DNA of 64,000 bases from Moritella marina ATCC 15381. Its GTDB lineage: Bacteria > Pseudomonadota > Gammaproteobacteria > Enterobacterales > Moritellaceae. Shown in pieces: positions 28,726 through 36,575 of the stretch (positions within the stretch are counted from its first letter, which is position 1; each line of letters begins with the position of its first letter). Position numbers and translations under genes: made by a program. The stretch lies in the NCBI RefSeq assembly GCF_008931805.1, contig NZ_CP044399.1:2666001-2730000 (forward strand), given 5' to 3'. The notes under the pieces were generated by a model. That model saw only the letters and a program-made list of their open reading frames with translations, did no database searches and was not told the DNA's origin.

Positions 28726-29063
28726 TAAGCTTCTAACTTTATTGTTAACGCCGATTTCCCAATACTTTGCTAATACATCTGTTATTACCCGCCCTTATTC
28801 TACATCTTCATACTACTAAGCGTAAATCAGCAACGATTACGTTACTTTTCACGCAAAAATAATACGATAAAGTATATTATGCAACTGTTCAAACATTGAC
28901 CACCGAGTCAGTAATATAAAGAAAGTATAAAAAAAATTCAGTATTACCTCATTAGCTAGATAAAACGCTTCAAAGCCCTATAAGTAGCAGTCCTACATAA
29001 TAATAGCAGCAGCTAACCCACGAGTTATCTACAAGTTTTGAATATTGCTACCACACAAAAAAA
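28726..29063. other. Intergenic region before the riboswitch promoter
   Basis: About 340 bp with no coding frame or clear motif; AT-rich around 28850-28960. Confidence 0.4.
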
Positions 29064-29091
29064 TTGACAACCGCGTCAACATCTTTAAGAT
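29064..29091 (+). promoter_or_regulatory. Sigma-70 promoter of the purine riboswitch transcript
   Basis: -35 TTGACA (29064-29069), 16-bp spacer, -10 TAAGAT (29086-29091). Transcription would begin about 29098, a dozen bases before the aptamer's first stem. Confidence 0.65.
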
Positions 29092-29109
29092 GCCCCGCAA
29101 GCAATGTGA

Positions 29110-29194
29110 CGTTGTATAATTTTGGCAATATGGGCCTTAAGTCTCTACTCTGAAACCGTAAATTTCAGACCTACAATGAAGCAGGATAATTGTA
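29110..29194 (+). promoter_or_regulatory. Purine riboswitch, guanine class
   Basis: Matches the purine aptamer: P1 CGTTGTA (29110-29116) with TACAATG (29172-29178), then TAATT, loop 2 AATATGG, core GTCTCTAC, P3 CTGAAA/TTTCAG around the conserved loop CCGTAAA. The base next to the P1 3' strand, which decides the ligand, is C (guanine/hypoxanthine), not T (adenine). P2 is short (GGC/GCC). The P1 3' strand TACAAT can instead pair with ATTGTA at 29189-29194, a plausible switching helix. It precedes a guanine/hypoxanthine-type permease and xpt, the expected regulon. Confidence 0.9.
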
Positions 29195-29285
29195 CCTTTT
29201 TTAGGTATGGTTCCCCTACCCAAAGTTATACTTCGGAATATTGTCATTTTAAATCAACCAACTTAATAGTAATGGATGTTTATTA

Positions 29286-30611
29286 ATGGACAAGTACTTC
29301 CTCCTGTCTGCGCGTGGCGCAACTGTAAAAAATGAAATCTACGCGGGTTTAATTACCTTTTTAGCGATGAGTTATATCTTAGCAGTGAATCCGGCAATCT
29401 TAGGAAGCATCGAAGGGATAGACAAAGGCTCAATATTTACAGCTACCGCACTGTCTGCAGCTATCGCAACATTCATTATGGGTGCGTTTTCTAAATACCC
29501 TATTATGTTAGCGCCGGGCATGTCGATGAATGGCTTTTTTAAAGCTATCTTATTAGGCGGTGGTATTTCATTACTTTGGCATGAAGCACTATTTGCTATT
29601 TTCCTTTCTGGTTGTCTGTATTTAATTCTAAGCTTAACACCTGCTCGCAAGGTGATGATTGAAGCCATACCTGAAGATTTAAAGCTCGGTATTGCTGTTG
29701 GTCTTGGCTTGTTCGTTTCATTTTTAGGCCTTAAAAATGCCGGTATCATCGTTAGCAACCCGTTTATTCTGGTGAGCATGGGCGATGTGTACGACCCGAA
29801 AGTGTTCATTGCACTGGTCAGCATCTTTATTGCGATTGGTTGTTTAGTTCGCGATATGAAACTCGCGACCGTTATTTCGTTTATCTCATCTATTATTTTA
29901 AGTTTATTGAGCGACCACTTCTTAGGTAGTAACTTAATAACTATACCAACTGAAGTTTTTTCTATGCCACCAAGCTTAGCCCCTACCTTTGGTGCTATCT
30001 TTGACTTGTCACAACTGACAATGCCAAAAATGAGTGACTTAATCTTCTTGGTTATTATCTTCTTCATTGTTGATTTCTTCGATGGCTTGAGTACGATTGT
30101 GGGTGTTGGTCGTGACGCGGGTATTATCGGTAAAGACGGTAAAGTGCCAAACGCGAAATCTGCATTAATTGCCGATTCAGGTGGTACTATCATAGGTACG
30201 GTATTAGGGACTACATCAATTACCGCTTACTCTGAATCTGCAGTTGCCTCATCATTGGGTGCGAAAACAGGTATCAGTGCAATCACGGTTGCAGTACTGT
30301 TCTTAATCTCTATGTTCCTATTCCCGGTGTTCTCTATCTTTACCACTGCGATTGTGGCGCCGGCATTAGTGGTTATCGGTATTTACATGATTAAGAACTT
30401 AGCGATGATTAACTGGGACAAGAAAGAATCGGCAATTCCAGTATTCTTTATCATGGTATTCAGCTTGTTAACCTTCTCGCCTGCCAACGGCATGGCAATG
30501 GGTTTCATCAGCTACTGTTTCGTAATGTTAGTGCAAGGTGATGGCAAAAAAGTTCATCCGATTATTTACTCACTAGCACTACTATTTATTGTTTATTTAG
30601 CACTTTCATAA
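29286..30611 (+). CDS. Guanine/hypoxanthine permease (AzgA-type, COG2252)
   Basis: 441-residue membrane protein. Family signatures: GLITFLAMSYILAVNPAIL at the N terminus, FTATALSAAIATFIMG, LAPGMSMNGFF, VDFFDGLSTIVGVG, ADSGGTIIGTVLGTTSITAY with ESAVASSLGAKTG. These mark the AzgA branch (E. coli GhxP/GhxQ, B. subtilis PbuG) that takes up guanine and hypoxanthine with protons. First gene of a two-gene operon under the guanine-class riboswitch, 107 nt downstream of the aptamer. xpt follows after 15 bp. Confidence 0.92.
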   Translation: MDKYFLLSARGATVKNEIYAGLITFLAMSYILAVNPAILGSIEGIDKGSIFTATALSAAIATFIMGAFSKYPIMLAPGMSMNGFFKAILLGGGISLLWHEALFAIFLSGCLYLILSLTPARKVMIEAIPEDLKLGIAVGLGLFVSFLGLKNAGIIVSNPFILVSMGDVYDPKVFIALVSIFIAIGCLVRDMKLATVISFISSIILSLLSDHFLGSNLITIPTEVFSMPPSLAPTFGAIFDLSQLTMPKMSDLIFLVIIFFIVDFFDGLSTIVGVGRDAGIIGKDGKVPNAKSALIADSGGTIIGTVLGTTSITAYSESAVASSLGAKTGISAITVAVLFLISMFLFPVFSIFTTAIVAPALVVIGIYMIKNLAMINWDKKESAIPVFFIMVFSLLTFSPANGMAMGFISYCFVMLVQGDGKKVHPIIYSLALLFIVYLALS

Positions 30612-30626
30612 TTTAGGGACGAACAC

Positions 30627-31190
30627 ATGAACTTATTAGAACAAGCGATTTTAGAGCACGGTAAATCAGTGAACAACGTAGCCCTAGACGCAAGTAGCTT
30701 TTTAACTAAGCAAATTGATATTCAGATTTTGGACTGGTGTGCATCACAGTTAGCTATCCACTTTCAAGATGCTAAAATAGACCGTATTCTAACAATCGAG
30801 AGCGGCGGTATTGCCATCTCGACATTAGTAGCGTTAAAACTGAATGTGCCATTAGTGGTAATGAAGAAAAAACGCAGCATGTTAGATCCTGAAAACGTCC
30901 TAACAACCAATGTATTTAGCTTTACTAAAAACTCGTCATACGAATTGAACTGTAATGTTGAACACATTAATGACAATGACCGCGTATTATTTATTGATGA
31001 TGTATTAGCACACGGTAATGCGGTTGAAGGTACGTTAGAGATTCTGGCACAGACTAGCGCAACATTAGTTGGCGTGGGTATCTTGTTTGAGAAGTCATTC
31101 CAAGCTGGCGCGAAAATGCTAGCAGACAAAGGCATTGATACGCTGTCATTGGCACGTATCAGTTCACTAGAGAACGGCATTCACTTTTAA
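30627..31190 (+). CDS. xpt: Xanthine phosphoribosyltransferase (Gram-positive type)
   Basis: 187 residues, matching B. subtilis Xpt rather than the E. coli Gpt type: SSFLTKQIDIQILDW, ILTIESGGIAISTLVALKLNVP, VVMKKKRSML, VYSFTK-like NVFSFTKNSSYEL, the PRPP-binding loop VLFIDDVLAHGNAVEG, GVGILFEKSFQAG and SLARISSLENG. Converts xanthine (and less well guanine) to the nucleotide with PRPP in the cytoplasm. Completes a salvage operon with the upstream permease. Ends at a strong terminator. Confidence 0.93.
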   Translation: MNLLEQAILEHGKSVNNVALDASSFLTKQIDIQILDWCASQLAIHFQDAKIDRILTIESGGIAISTLVALKLNVPLVVMKKKRSMLDPENVLTTNVFSFTKNSSYELNCNVEHINDNDRVLFIDDVLAHGNAVEGTLEILAQTSATLVGVGILFEKSFQAGAKMLADKGIDTLSLARISSLENGIHF

Positions 31191-31223
31191 GTAAATAGCC
31201 ATTAGCTAGCAGAAAACAAACCA

Positions 31224-31263
31224 AAGGGGAGAAACAGTCACTGTTTCTCCCCTTCTTGTTTCT
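31224..31263. terminator. Bidirectional terminator after xpt
   Basis: AAGGGGAGAAACAG (31224-31237) pairs perfectly with CTGTTTCTCCCCTT (31241-31254) around TCA; T-rich on both strands. It serves xpt and the convergent pilin gene. Confidence 0.92.
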
Positions 31264-31281
31264 ATAATTAAGGAAGGACTA

Positions 31282-31836
31282 TTAACAACCATCTTCAACA
31301 GTTGATACTTCACTGTATGCGATAGCACCACCAGCAACCTCAAATGCATAAAATGCGTAACACTGCTCTCTGACTGACTTACCTTGAGGTACAAAAAGCA
31401 TGCCCCAGCCTTGAGTATAACCACCTGTGACACTACCCGCAGGGGTTTGATCCACAACACATACCGACGCTTGTGAGCATACCTCATCTAACACCGCTGA
31501 ATTATGATAGCCATTACCTAGATAATGCATATTATTATTCATAAGCTCTGCTAATCTTGCATCCCAAATTTCTTGTGGTCTACCATAATAAGTATTAATA
31601 GCAACACCACCGACATCAACCTCAACACCGGATTGGTCATCAAGACCTTGCATGATCGCGGCATAATTGACTTGGTCGACGACAAAACTGAAATTACCCG
31701 CAATACCTTTAATCGCGGCTACTCGAGCATCCTGCTGAATATTGATAAATCGAGGTATCGCAACCGCGGCAAGAATACCAAGCACGATGATCACGATAAC
31801 CAATTCTATAAGCGTAAATCCCTTATTCTTATACAT
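31282..31836 (-). CDS. Type IV pilin-like protein (MSHA-type)
   Basis: 184 residues. The type III leader is MYKNKG followed by [20 protein letters not shown]: prepilin peptidase would cut G-F and methylate the Phe; Glu5 is present. The C-terminal half has Cys pairs (VCSQASVC and REQC...DGC) that may close a D-loop. It resembles MshA-type major or minor pilins, but no assembly genes are nearby, so it is an orphan pilin. Possible role in adhesion or as a minor subunit of pili encoded elsewhere. Convergent with xpt. Confidence 0.85.
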   Translation of the reverse strand: MYKNKGFTLIELVIVIIVLGILAAVAIPRFINIQQDARVAAIKGIAGNFSFVVDQVNYAAIMQGLDDQSGVEVDVGGVAINTYYGRPQEIWDARLAELMNNNMHYLGNGYHNSAVLDEVCSQASVCVVDQTPAGSVTGGYTQGWGMLFVPQGKSVREQCYAFYAFEVAGGAIAYSEVSTVEDGC

Positions 31837-32012
31837 AATTAATTTCTGCTACCTAATACTGCAAAATAAAATAGTTAATCATATTTTATGATTTTGTATA
31901 AGATAACGATTTGTTAAATAAAATCAACTATAGATCAGAAACAATAGAGCGAAACAATAGGAATTTATCCGACGAACCACAGGTTTTAAATTTAATTACA
32001 TACTTAAATTAA

Positions 32013-33265
32013 TTACATACTTAAAGTAGTCGGTTTAGCAAAAAGATCCGCTAATGCCTTTGATGATTTTAAGGGACCTTGCTGCATCACGTCATCAAGC
32101 ACACTCATACTCTCTGCAAAATAAGGGTTCCAGCTGAGTCTTGCATAGATCTTACCTGACTCTTGATAACCATAAGCGGAATACCAGACCTCTTCACCAG
32201 CTTGGCATTTGGCTTCATCGACTTCACCCTGACCATTACCACACATTGTAATTTCCCCACCAGGTCCATATACGGGATTTAACGGTGAAAATAATAAGCC
32301 TAAATGCGAACCGTTGGATATTTTCTGTTGGGGTAAATCCATGCTAAAACGCACCGCTCGCTTGTCCATTGGTTCACCTCACCTTTCCAGACTAACTTGT
32401 TACTGGTATTGGTCATCACTTGACTAAATACGCTCTGTGCATAAGCCGTATCAATAACATGCTCGCCTTCACTCATCATCATAAATACCGGTTTGTCATA
32501 GTCTGCTTTTTCTAGATCATCACGCACGATCTCTGAGGTTTGATAATAAACAGCGGCAGCATTCATCGGTAATGAATTGTATCGAGTATAGTTATCTTCA
32601 GGATCGCGATCAGCCCAAGTAATAAAGTGACTTACTGCAGGTGCTAAAGCTGCGACAAACGCGTCCGGTTTAAATGCTGGCGCAAATAATAATAACCCAG
32701 CGATCTCATCATCGTTAATCGCTTGTGATGTGACTAAATTAGCCCCCGTCGAGAAGCCCCCAAGCCAAACCTGGTCAACATCTTGCTTGAGTAATTGCGT
32801 ATGATGCGCAACAACACCTTGCCAGTCAGCGAGTGTCGGTAATATCAAATCCCCCACTTTACTGCCATGTCCGGGTAATAATACTGTTCGCACTAAATAG
32901 CCCTGCTGCGCGAGATGCTCTGCAATATCAATAAATGAAAAAGGGGAATCAGCAAGACCATGTACCAATAGTACGCCTTGGCCGTTGGGGTGTTCTGGTT
33001 TTATTTCGTAAGGTAGGTTGGCTTTAATTTCTTTGTCTTCATCAGCCGAATTAAACACGCGATTAGCACGTAACCAATGTTCTGTTTCTTGTAAATAAAG
33101 ATCAAAATCCGCTTGCTCAAATTCAGGCAGTGCGTCTGCCGTCAAGTAATGAGGATCATCAGGTGTGGTGCTTTTACACCCTGTTAGCGCCGCGCCATAG
33201 ATTAGGATAAACGCGGTGATCATCAAACTTAAGCGTAATTTATATTTTGTCATAACAAGGCTCAT
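32013..33265 (-). pseudogene. Lipoprotein alpha/beta hydrolase, frameshifted
   Basis: An intact coding path would give about 415 residues: signal with lipobox LTGC (near residue 29 of the long form), GVLLVHGLADSPFSF, the nucleophile elbow GFSTGAN, MMMSEGEHVIDTAYA, and in the other frame ISNGSHLGLLFSPLNPVYGPGG, which carries the likely catalytic His. The frame breaks at 32374-32383, where TCACC is duplicated in tandem; removing one copy restores KGEPMDKRAVRF with no other change. As it stands, the first frame ends 84 bp after the break (stop near 32300) and lacks the His. Family: serine aminopeptidase S33-type lipases/esterases. It is either a very recent pseudogene, a switchable gene or a sequencing error. 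Start may be 33253. Confidence 0.8.
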
Positions 33266-33352
33266 TACTATTCTCTGAGAGTTTAGTTTAAATGAGACCT
33301 ATTATATATGCCAACACTGAACATAAGATGAATATGACAATCGAGGATAGCT

Positions 33353-33412
33353 ATTTAACTGACAAGATAACGACTTAATCGACAAGATAACTACTTAACC
33401 GACAAAACTAAA
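33353..33412. repeat. 20-bp tandem repeat, three units
   Basis: Units begin at 33353, 33373 and 33393 (consensus ACTTAATCGACAAGATAACT). The third copy overlaps the last codons and stop of the HEAT/TPR gene, so the repeat has grown outward from the gene's 3' end. Confidence 0.85.
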
Positions 33413-34422
33413 TCATCAACGATCTGCTCTGGGATTAACAAACGTAAATCACTTAAACACGCACTCGCATCTATGCCTTGCTGTAATTGTAACTCGCACA
33501 AGCTATACAAATATTTAGGTTGCGGATTAACTTGATAAGCCTGTGACAACAGTTCAACGGCCGCCATAGGCTCTTGTGCTTTAGTCAGTAGTGCCAAGGT
33601 ATAACTGACTTGTGCATCCTGGTTATTTAACTCATGCGCGAGTTTAATATTGGCGATAGCAGCACTGCTGTTTTTTTCACGATAGTGCGCTAAACCTAAA
33701 CTAAAATACAATTCACTGCTGGCAGCACCTTGTTGAGTGATCTGAGTTTGCACAACCTCTTCAAGTAAAGTGATTGCTTGCTGGTTTCTGTCGGTAGCTT
33801 TTAACAGCTCCACATATTCTAAATACATGAAGTTATCGTTATTACCTGTGTGGCGATTTAACACGACTGTAAACACTATCTCAGCTTGTTCGTAATCACC
33901 GCGAACGCGATATAAATAGGCGCGCTGTGCCAAGGCTGCGTTATCATCTGGCAGTGCCAACATATATGCTTCAATTTGTTCATCAAGCACTTGTCGCTGG
34001 CCCTCATTCAAAAGAGGCCATAAAGTAACAACAGCTAATGCAGCTTCAAATCGCACGCTTTCTACAGCATCATTCAATAGTGGCGATATAATGTCCCAAC
34101 GCGCTGAAGGCTGCCAATGTTCGACCGCAAAAATAGCTGCTCGTCGTAATTCAATCGCGTCATCGCGCGTTGCTCGACCAATGGCAATGATCGCATTTTG
34201 ATCGCTGATATTACCCAATTCCATTGTTGCAGCAACACGCTGCTGGATTGGTGCCTCTTTATTTTGTGAAATCTCAGATAAGGTTACGCTGTCAAATTCT
34301 GTCGCGCTGACATTCGTCGTCAACAATAATGCTATCAATAAACTAACAGCCAGTTGCATTGCAGACATAATGACTCGAGCAGGCATCTCAATTGTTTGCT
34401 TAACAACGTATTTCATTATCAT
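33391..34422 (-). CDS. Exported HEAT/TPR-repeat protein in the sulfatase operon
   Basis: 343 residues. N-terminal signal-like helix (about 20-40, VSLLIALLLTTNVSATEF), then HEAT-like helical pairs (about 55-135: AAIFAVEHWQP, SVRFEAALAVVTLWP) and tetratricopeptide-like repeats (about 150-320: ALAQRAYLYRVRGDYEQAEIVF, SELYFSLGLAHYREKNSSAAIANI). Such mixed solenoids bind other proteins. It likely acts in the periplasm beside the sulfatase. Follows the lipoprotein gene by 23 bp. AGGA lies 8 nt before the first ATG; a second in-frame ATG is two codons later. Precise role unknown. Confidence 0.78.
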   Translation of the reverse strand: MIMKYVVKQTIEMPARVIMSAMQLAVSLLIALLLTTNVSATEFDSVTLSEISQNKEAPIQQRVAATMELGNISDQNAIIAIGRATRDDAIELRRAAIFAVEHWQPSARWDIISPLLNDAVESVRFEAALAVVTLWPLLNEGQRQVLDEQIEAYMLALPDDNAALAQRAYLYRVRGDYEQAEIVFTVVLNRHTGNNDNFMYLEYVELLKATDRNQQAITLLEEVVQTQITQQGAASSELYFSLGLAHYREKNSSAAIANIKLAHELNNQDAQVSYTLALLTKAQEPMAAVELLSQAYQVNPQPKYLYSLCELQLQQGIDASACLSDLRLLIPEQIVDDLVLSVK

Positions 34423-34445
34423 AAATCATTCCTGGTTAACTTAAT

Positions 34446-35120
34446 CTAAATAGTTAATTTAAGCGCCTCAGACTTTATCAATACCTCATGTAATAATAAG
34501 ATATTCTCTGTCTTTGGTAAGCCCTTATCTTGCATCCAATGATAAGTAGCTTGGCTTATTTCCTCTACAGTAAATTTACCGCTTTGATTACTGTTCAGTC
34601 CTTTGCTACCTTCCTGTGCTTTACTATTTTCCAGATCTTTATTCTTTTCCAGCTCTTTATTATTCTCTAGATCTTTATTAACAGGCAAATAATCAAGTTT
34701 CACTAATAATTCACCCAGTTCATTCATTGCTGCTGGCGGGATCTCAATGTCTTTCAAATCGGAAGTCCACAGCAGACTTAATACGTCATGATTTGCTTTG
34801 GTTTGTTTGTAGCGTGTCATTGCGGTTTTATACGGTGCTTCACATACTGCGTCATCAGGTGCTTTTTGACAGATATTGAAATACGTTGCGTACATTTTAT
34901 ATTCTCGCGCCATCGTCGCGAATGATTGATCAATCAACGGCTCGACTATGTCGCTAGGAAAATAAGTCGTGTCACTAAGCGCTTTAGTAGTAATGTCAGT
35001 AGTGACGATTGCTAGCTCTGCTGTATTATCACGTTCTTGAAATAATGATGCCACAGTTGAGCAGCCCACCAACGATAGGCTAGCGACGCTGAATAGCGCT
35101 GTAATAAGTATTTTTTTCAT
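34446..35120 (-). CDS. Uncharacterised lipoprotein in the sulfatase operon
   Basis: 224 residues with a lipoprotein signal: MKKILITALFSVASLSLVGC, acylated Cys20. The mature part has a helical region with two further cysteines (ICQKAPDDAVC, possibly a disulfide), then a Lys/Asn/Glu-rich repeat-like linker (about 150-175, KDLENNKELEKNKDLENSK) and a C-terminal helix domain. No known family recognised. It lies 10 bp after the maturase and 23 bp before the HEAT/TPR gene, so it belongs to the same transcript and probably works with the sulfatase in the cell envelope (inference). Confidence 0.75.
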   Translation of the reverse strand: MKKILITALFSVASLSLVGCSTVASLFQERDNTAELAIVTTDITTKALSDTTYFPSDIVEPLIDQSFATMAREYKMYATYFNICQKAPDDAVCEAPYKTAMTRYKQTKANHDVLSLLWTSDLKDIEIPPAAMNELGELLVKLDYLPVNKDLENNKELEKNKDLENSKAQEGSKGLNSNQSGKFTVEEISQATYHWMQDKGLPKTENILLLHEVLIKSEALKLTI

Positions 35121-35130
35121 TGCTTGTACC

Positions 35131-36462
35131 TTATTTAAATTTGATTTTCATGGCGTCGGCGTTAATCTTTTTATGCACGTTATAACCCATGCTCACGATG
35201 ATCATCATGATGTATTGGTCGATATGACTGAAGAATTGCTTCCAACCACCACACAGGTAATTTAAGCCAGATTCACCATCTAAGGTTTTGATAAAGCGGT
35301 TTTTAGGGCATTCACCGAAACACGCAAATTGATATTCACATTCGCGACATTGTTTCGGTAACCTTGCTTCTTTAGCACGACCAAATTTTTCCTGTCCCGC
35401 TGAGAATTGCATATCTTCGAGGGTTTTATCTTTGATATTACCGAGCTTATATTCAGGGTAAACGTAGTGATCGCACGAGAATACGTCGCCATTGGCTTCG
35501 ATAGCCAGACCTTTGCCACACATAGGAGCAAGCGTACATAATGGGTTTACACGTCCCATCCATGCTTCGATACTTGCTTCAAAATAAGGTACATTGATTT
35601 GGCCGATATCGTTGTCTAACCATTCATCAAATACTGTGCACAGGAACTTGCCCCATTGCGACGGTGATACACACCAGCTTTCAACCACAGAGTTTGGGTG
35701 ACTTGGATCTATTTCAGGCATACCTTGGAATATGACTTCTTCATTTTTCCAATGTTGTGGTGCGGTCGTTTTAAAGCTTTTTGGTTCTACAATCGGGATA
35801 AATTGCATTTGCTTTGATTTAACGTCATCGCGTAAAAAACGATATATTTCCAGTGCGTTATCACCGGTTAAATTGTTAACACAAGTCAGCGTGGCAAAAT
35901 TGATGTTGTATTTATGCAGGATCTTGATGCCCGCAAATGTTTGCTTAAACGTGCCTCGTCCAGCTCTGTTTACACGGTAGGTATTGTGGATCATTTCAGG
36001 TCCATCAATGCTAATACCGACCATGAAGTTATTCTTTGCTAAGAACTTGCCCCATTCGTCATTGAGTAAAATGCCGTTGGTTTGCATATTATTTTCGATA
36101 GTGACATTGTTTGGTGCGTATTTTTTTTGCAAGCGCACTACGTCTCTAAAATAGTTAACACCCAGTAATGTTGGTTCACCACCTTGCCAATGGAAAACAA
36201 TTTCTGAATGGTTTTGTTGCTCGATATAAGTGCGAATATAATCTTCTAACATTTCGTCTTTCATGACGGGCTTACAGCCATCTTTATCACCTAGCAGTTC
36301 TTCTTTACTGAGATAATAGCAATATTGGCAATCAATGTTACACGTTGAACCTGTTGGCTTAGTCATGATATTCATGCGCTTAGTTGGTTCATGAGGATTA
36401 TATGTGTACACGTCTTTTTTCGCTGTTAGCTTATCTGTCATGGTTTGTAGATTGTTAGTCAT
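35131..36462 (-). CDS. Anaerobic sulfatase-maturating enzyme (radical SAM)
   Basis: 443 residues. The radical SAM cluster is C41-NID-C45-QY-C48 in TGSTCNIDCQYCYYL. The SPASM part carries the auxiliary Fe-S cysteines: CTLAPMC, GDVFSCDHYVYPEYKLGN, CRECEYQFACFGECP and LCGGW. FHWQGGEPTLLG is the usual GGEP motif. The enzyme converts the active-site Cys or Ser of a sulfatase to formylglycine before export. It is encoded just downstream of the sulfatase it should modify, 113 bp away, with a hairpin between. Despite its common name it does not need O2 and must be protected from it. Confidence 0.94.
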   Translation of the reverse strand: MTNNLQTMTDKLTAKKDVYTYNPHEPTKRMNIMTKPTGSTCNIDCQYCYYLSKEELLGDKDGCKPVMKDEMLEDYIRTYIEQQNHSEIVFHWQGGEPTLLGVNYFRDVVRLQKKYAPNNVTIENNMQTNGILLNDEWGKFLAKNNFMVGISIDGPEMIHNTYRVNRAGRGTFKQTFAGIKILHKYNINFATLTCVNNLTGDNALEIYRFLRDDVKSKQMQFIPIVEPKSFKTTAPQHWKNEEVIFQGMPEIDPSHPNSVVESWCVSPSQWGKFLCTVFDEWLDNDIGQINVPYFEASIEAWMGRVNPLCTLAPMCGKGLAIEANGDVFSCDHYVYPEYKLGNIKDKTLEDMQFSAGQEKFGRAKEARLPKQCRECEYQFACFGECPKNRFIKTLDGESGLNYLCGGWKQFFSHIDQYIMMIIVSMGYNVHKKINADAMKIKFK

Positions 36463-36523
36463 GGTATCTCACTTAATTATCGATGCTGTGGTGTTGGTAG
36501 TAGCAAACTCTCCTTAGTTTGTA

Positions 36524-36551
36524 GTAACGAGCTACCTAAGCAGCTCGTTAC
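36524..36551. other. Intercistronic stem-loop between sulfatase and maturase
   Basis: GTAACGAGCT (36524-36533) pairs perfectly with AGCTCGTTAC (36542-36551), 8-nt loop, with no T run after it. Its place, 24 bp after the sulfatase stop, suits an mRNA-stabilising or processing hairpin that lowers maturase relative to sulfatase output. Confidence 0.7.
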
Positions 36552-36575
36552 TTGTGCATAATCAATTAGTCATGA

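Noticed and set aside
29372-30193. 273-codon open frame opposite the purine permease
   Set aside because: It lies wholly inside the permease gene on the other strand, has no ribosome binding site and its translation is low-complexity; the permease frame is clearly real.
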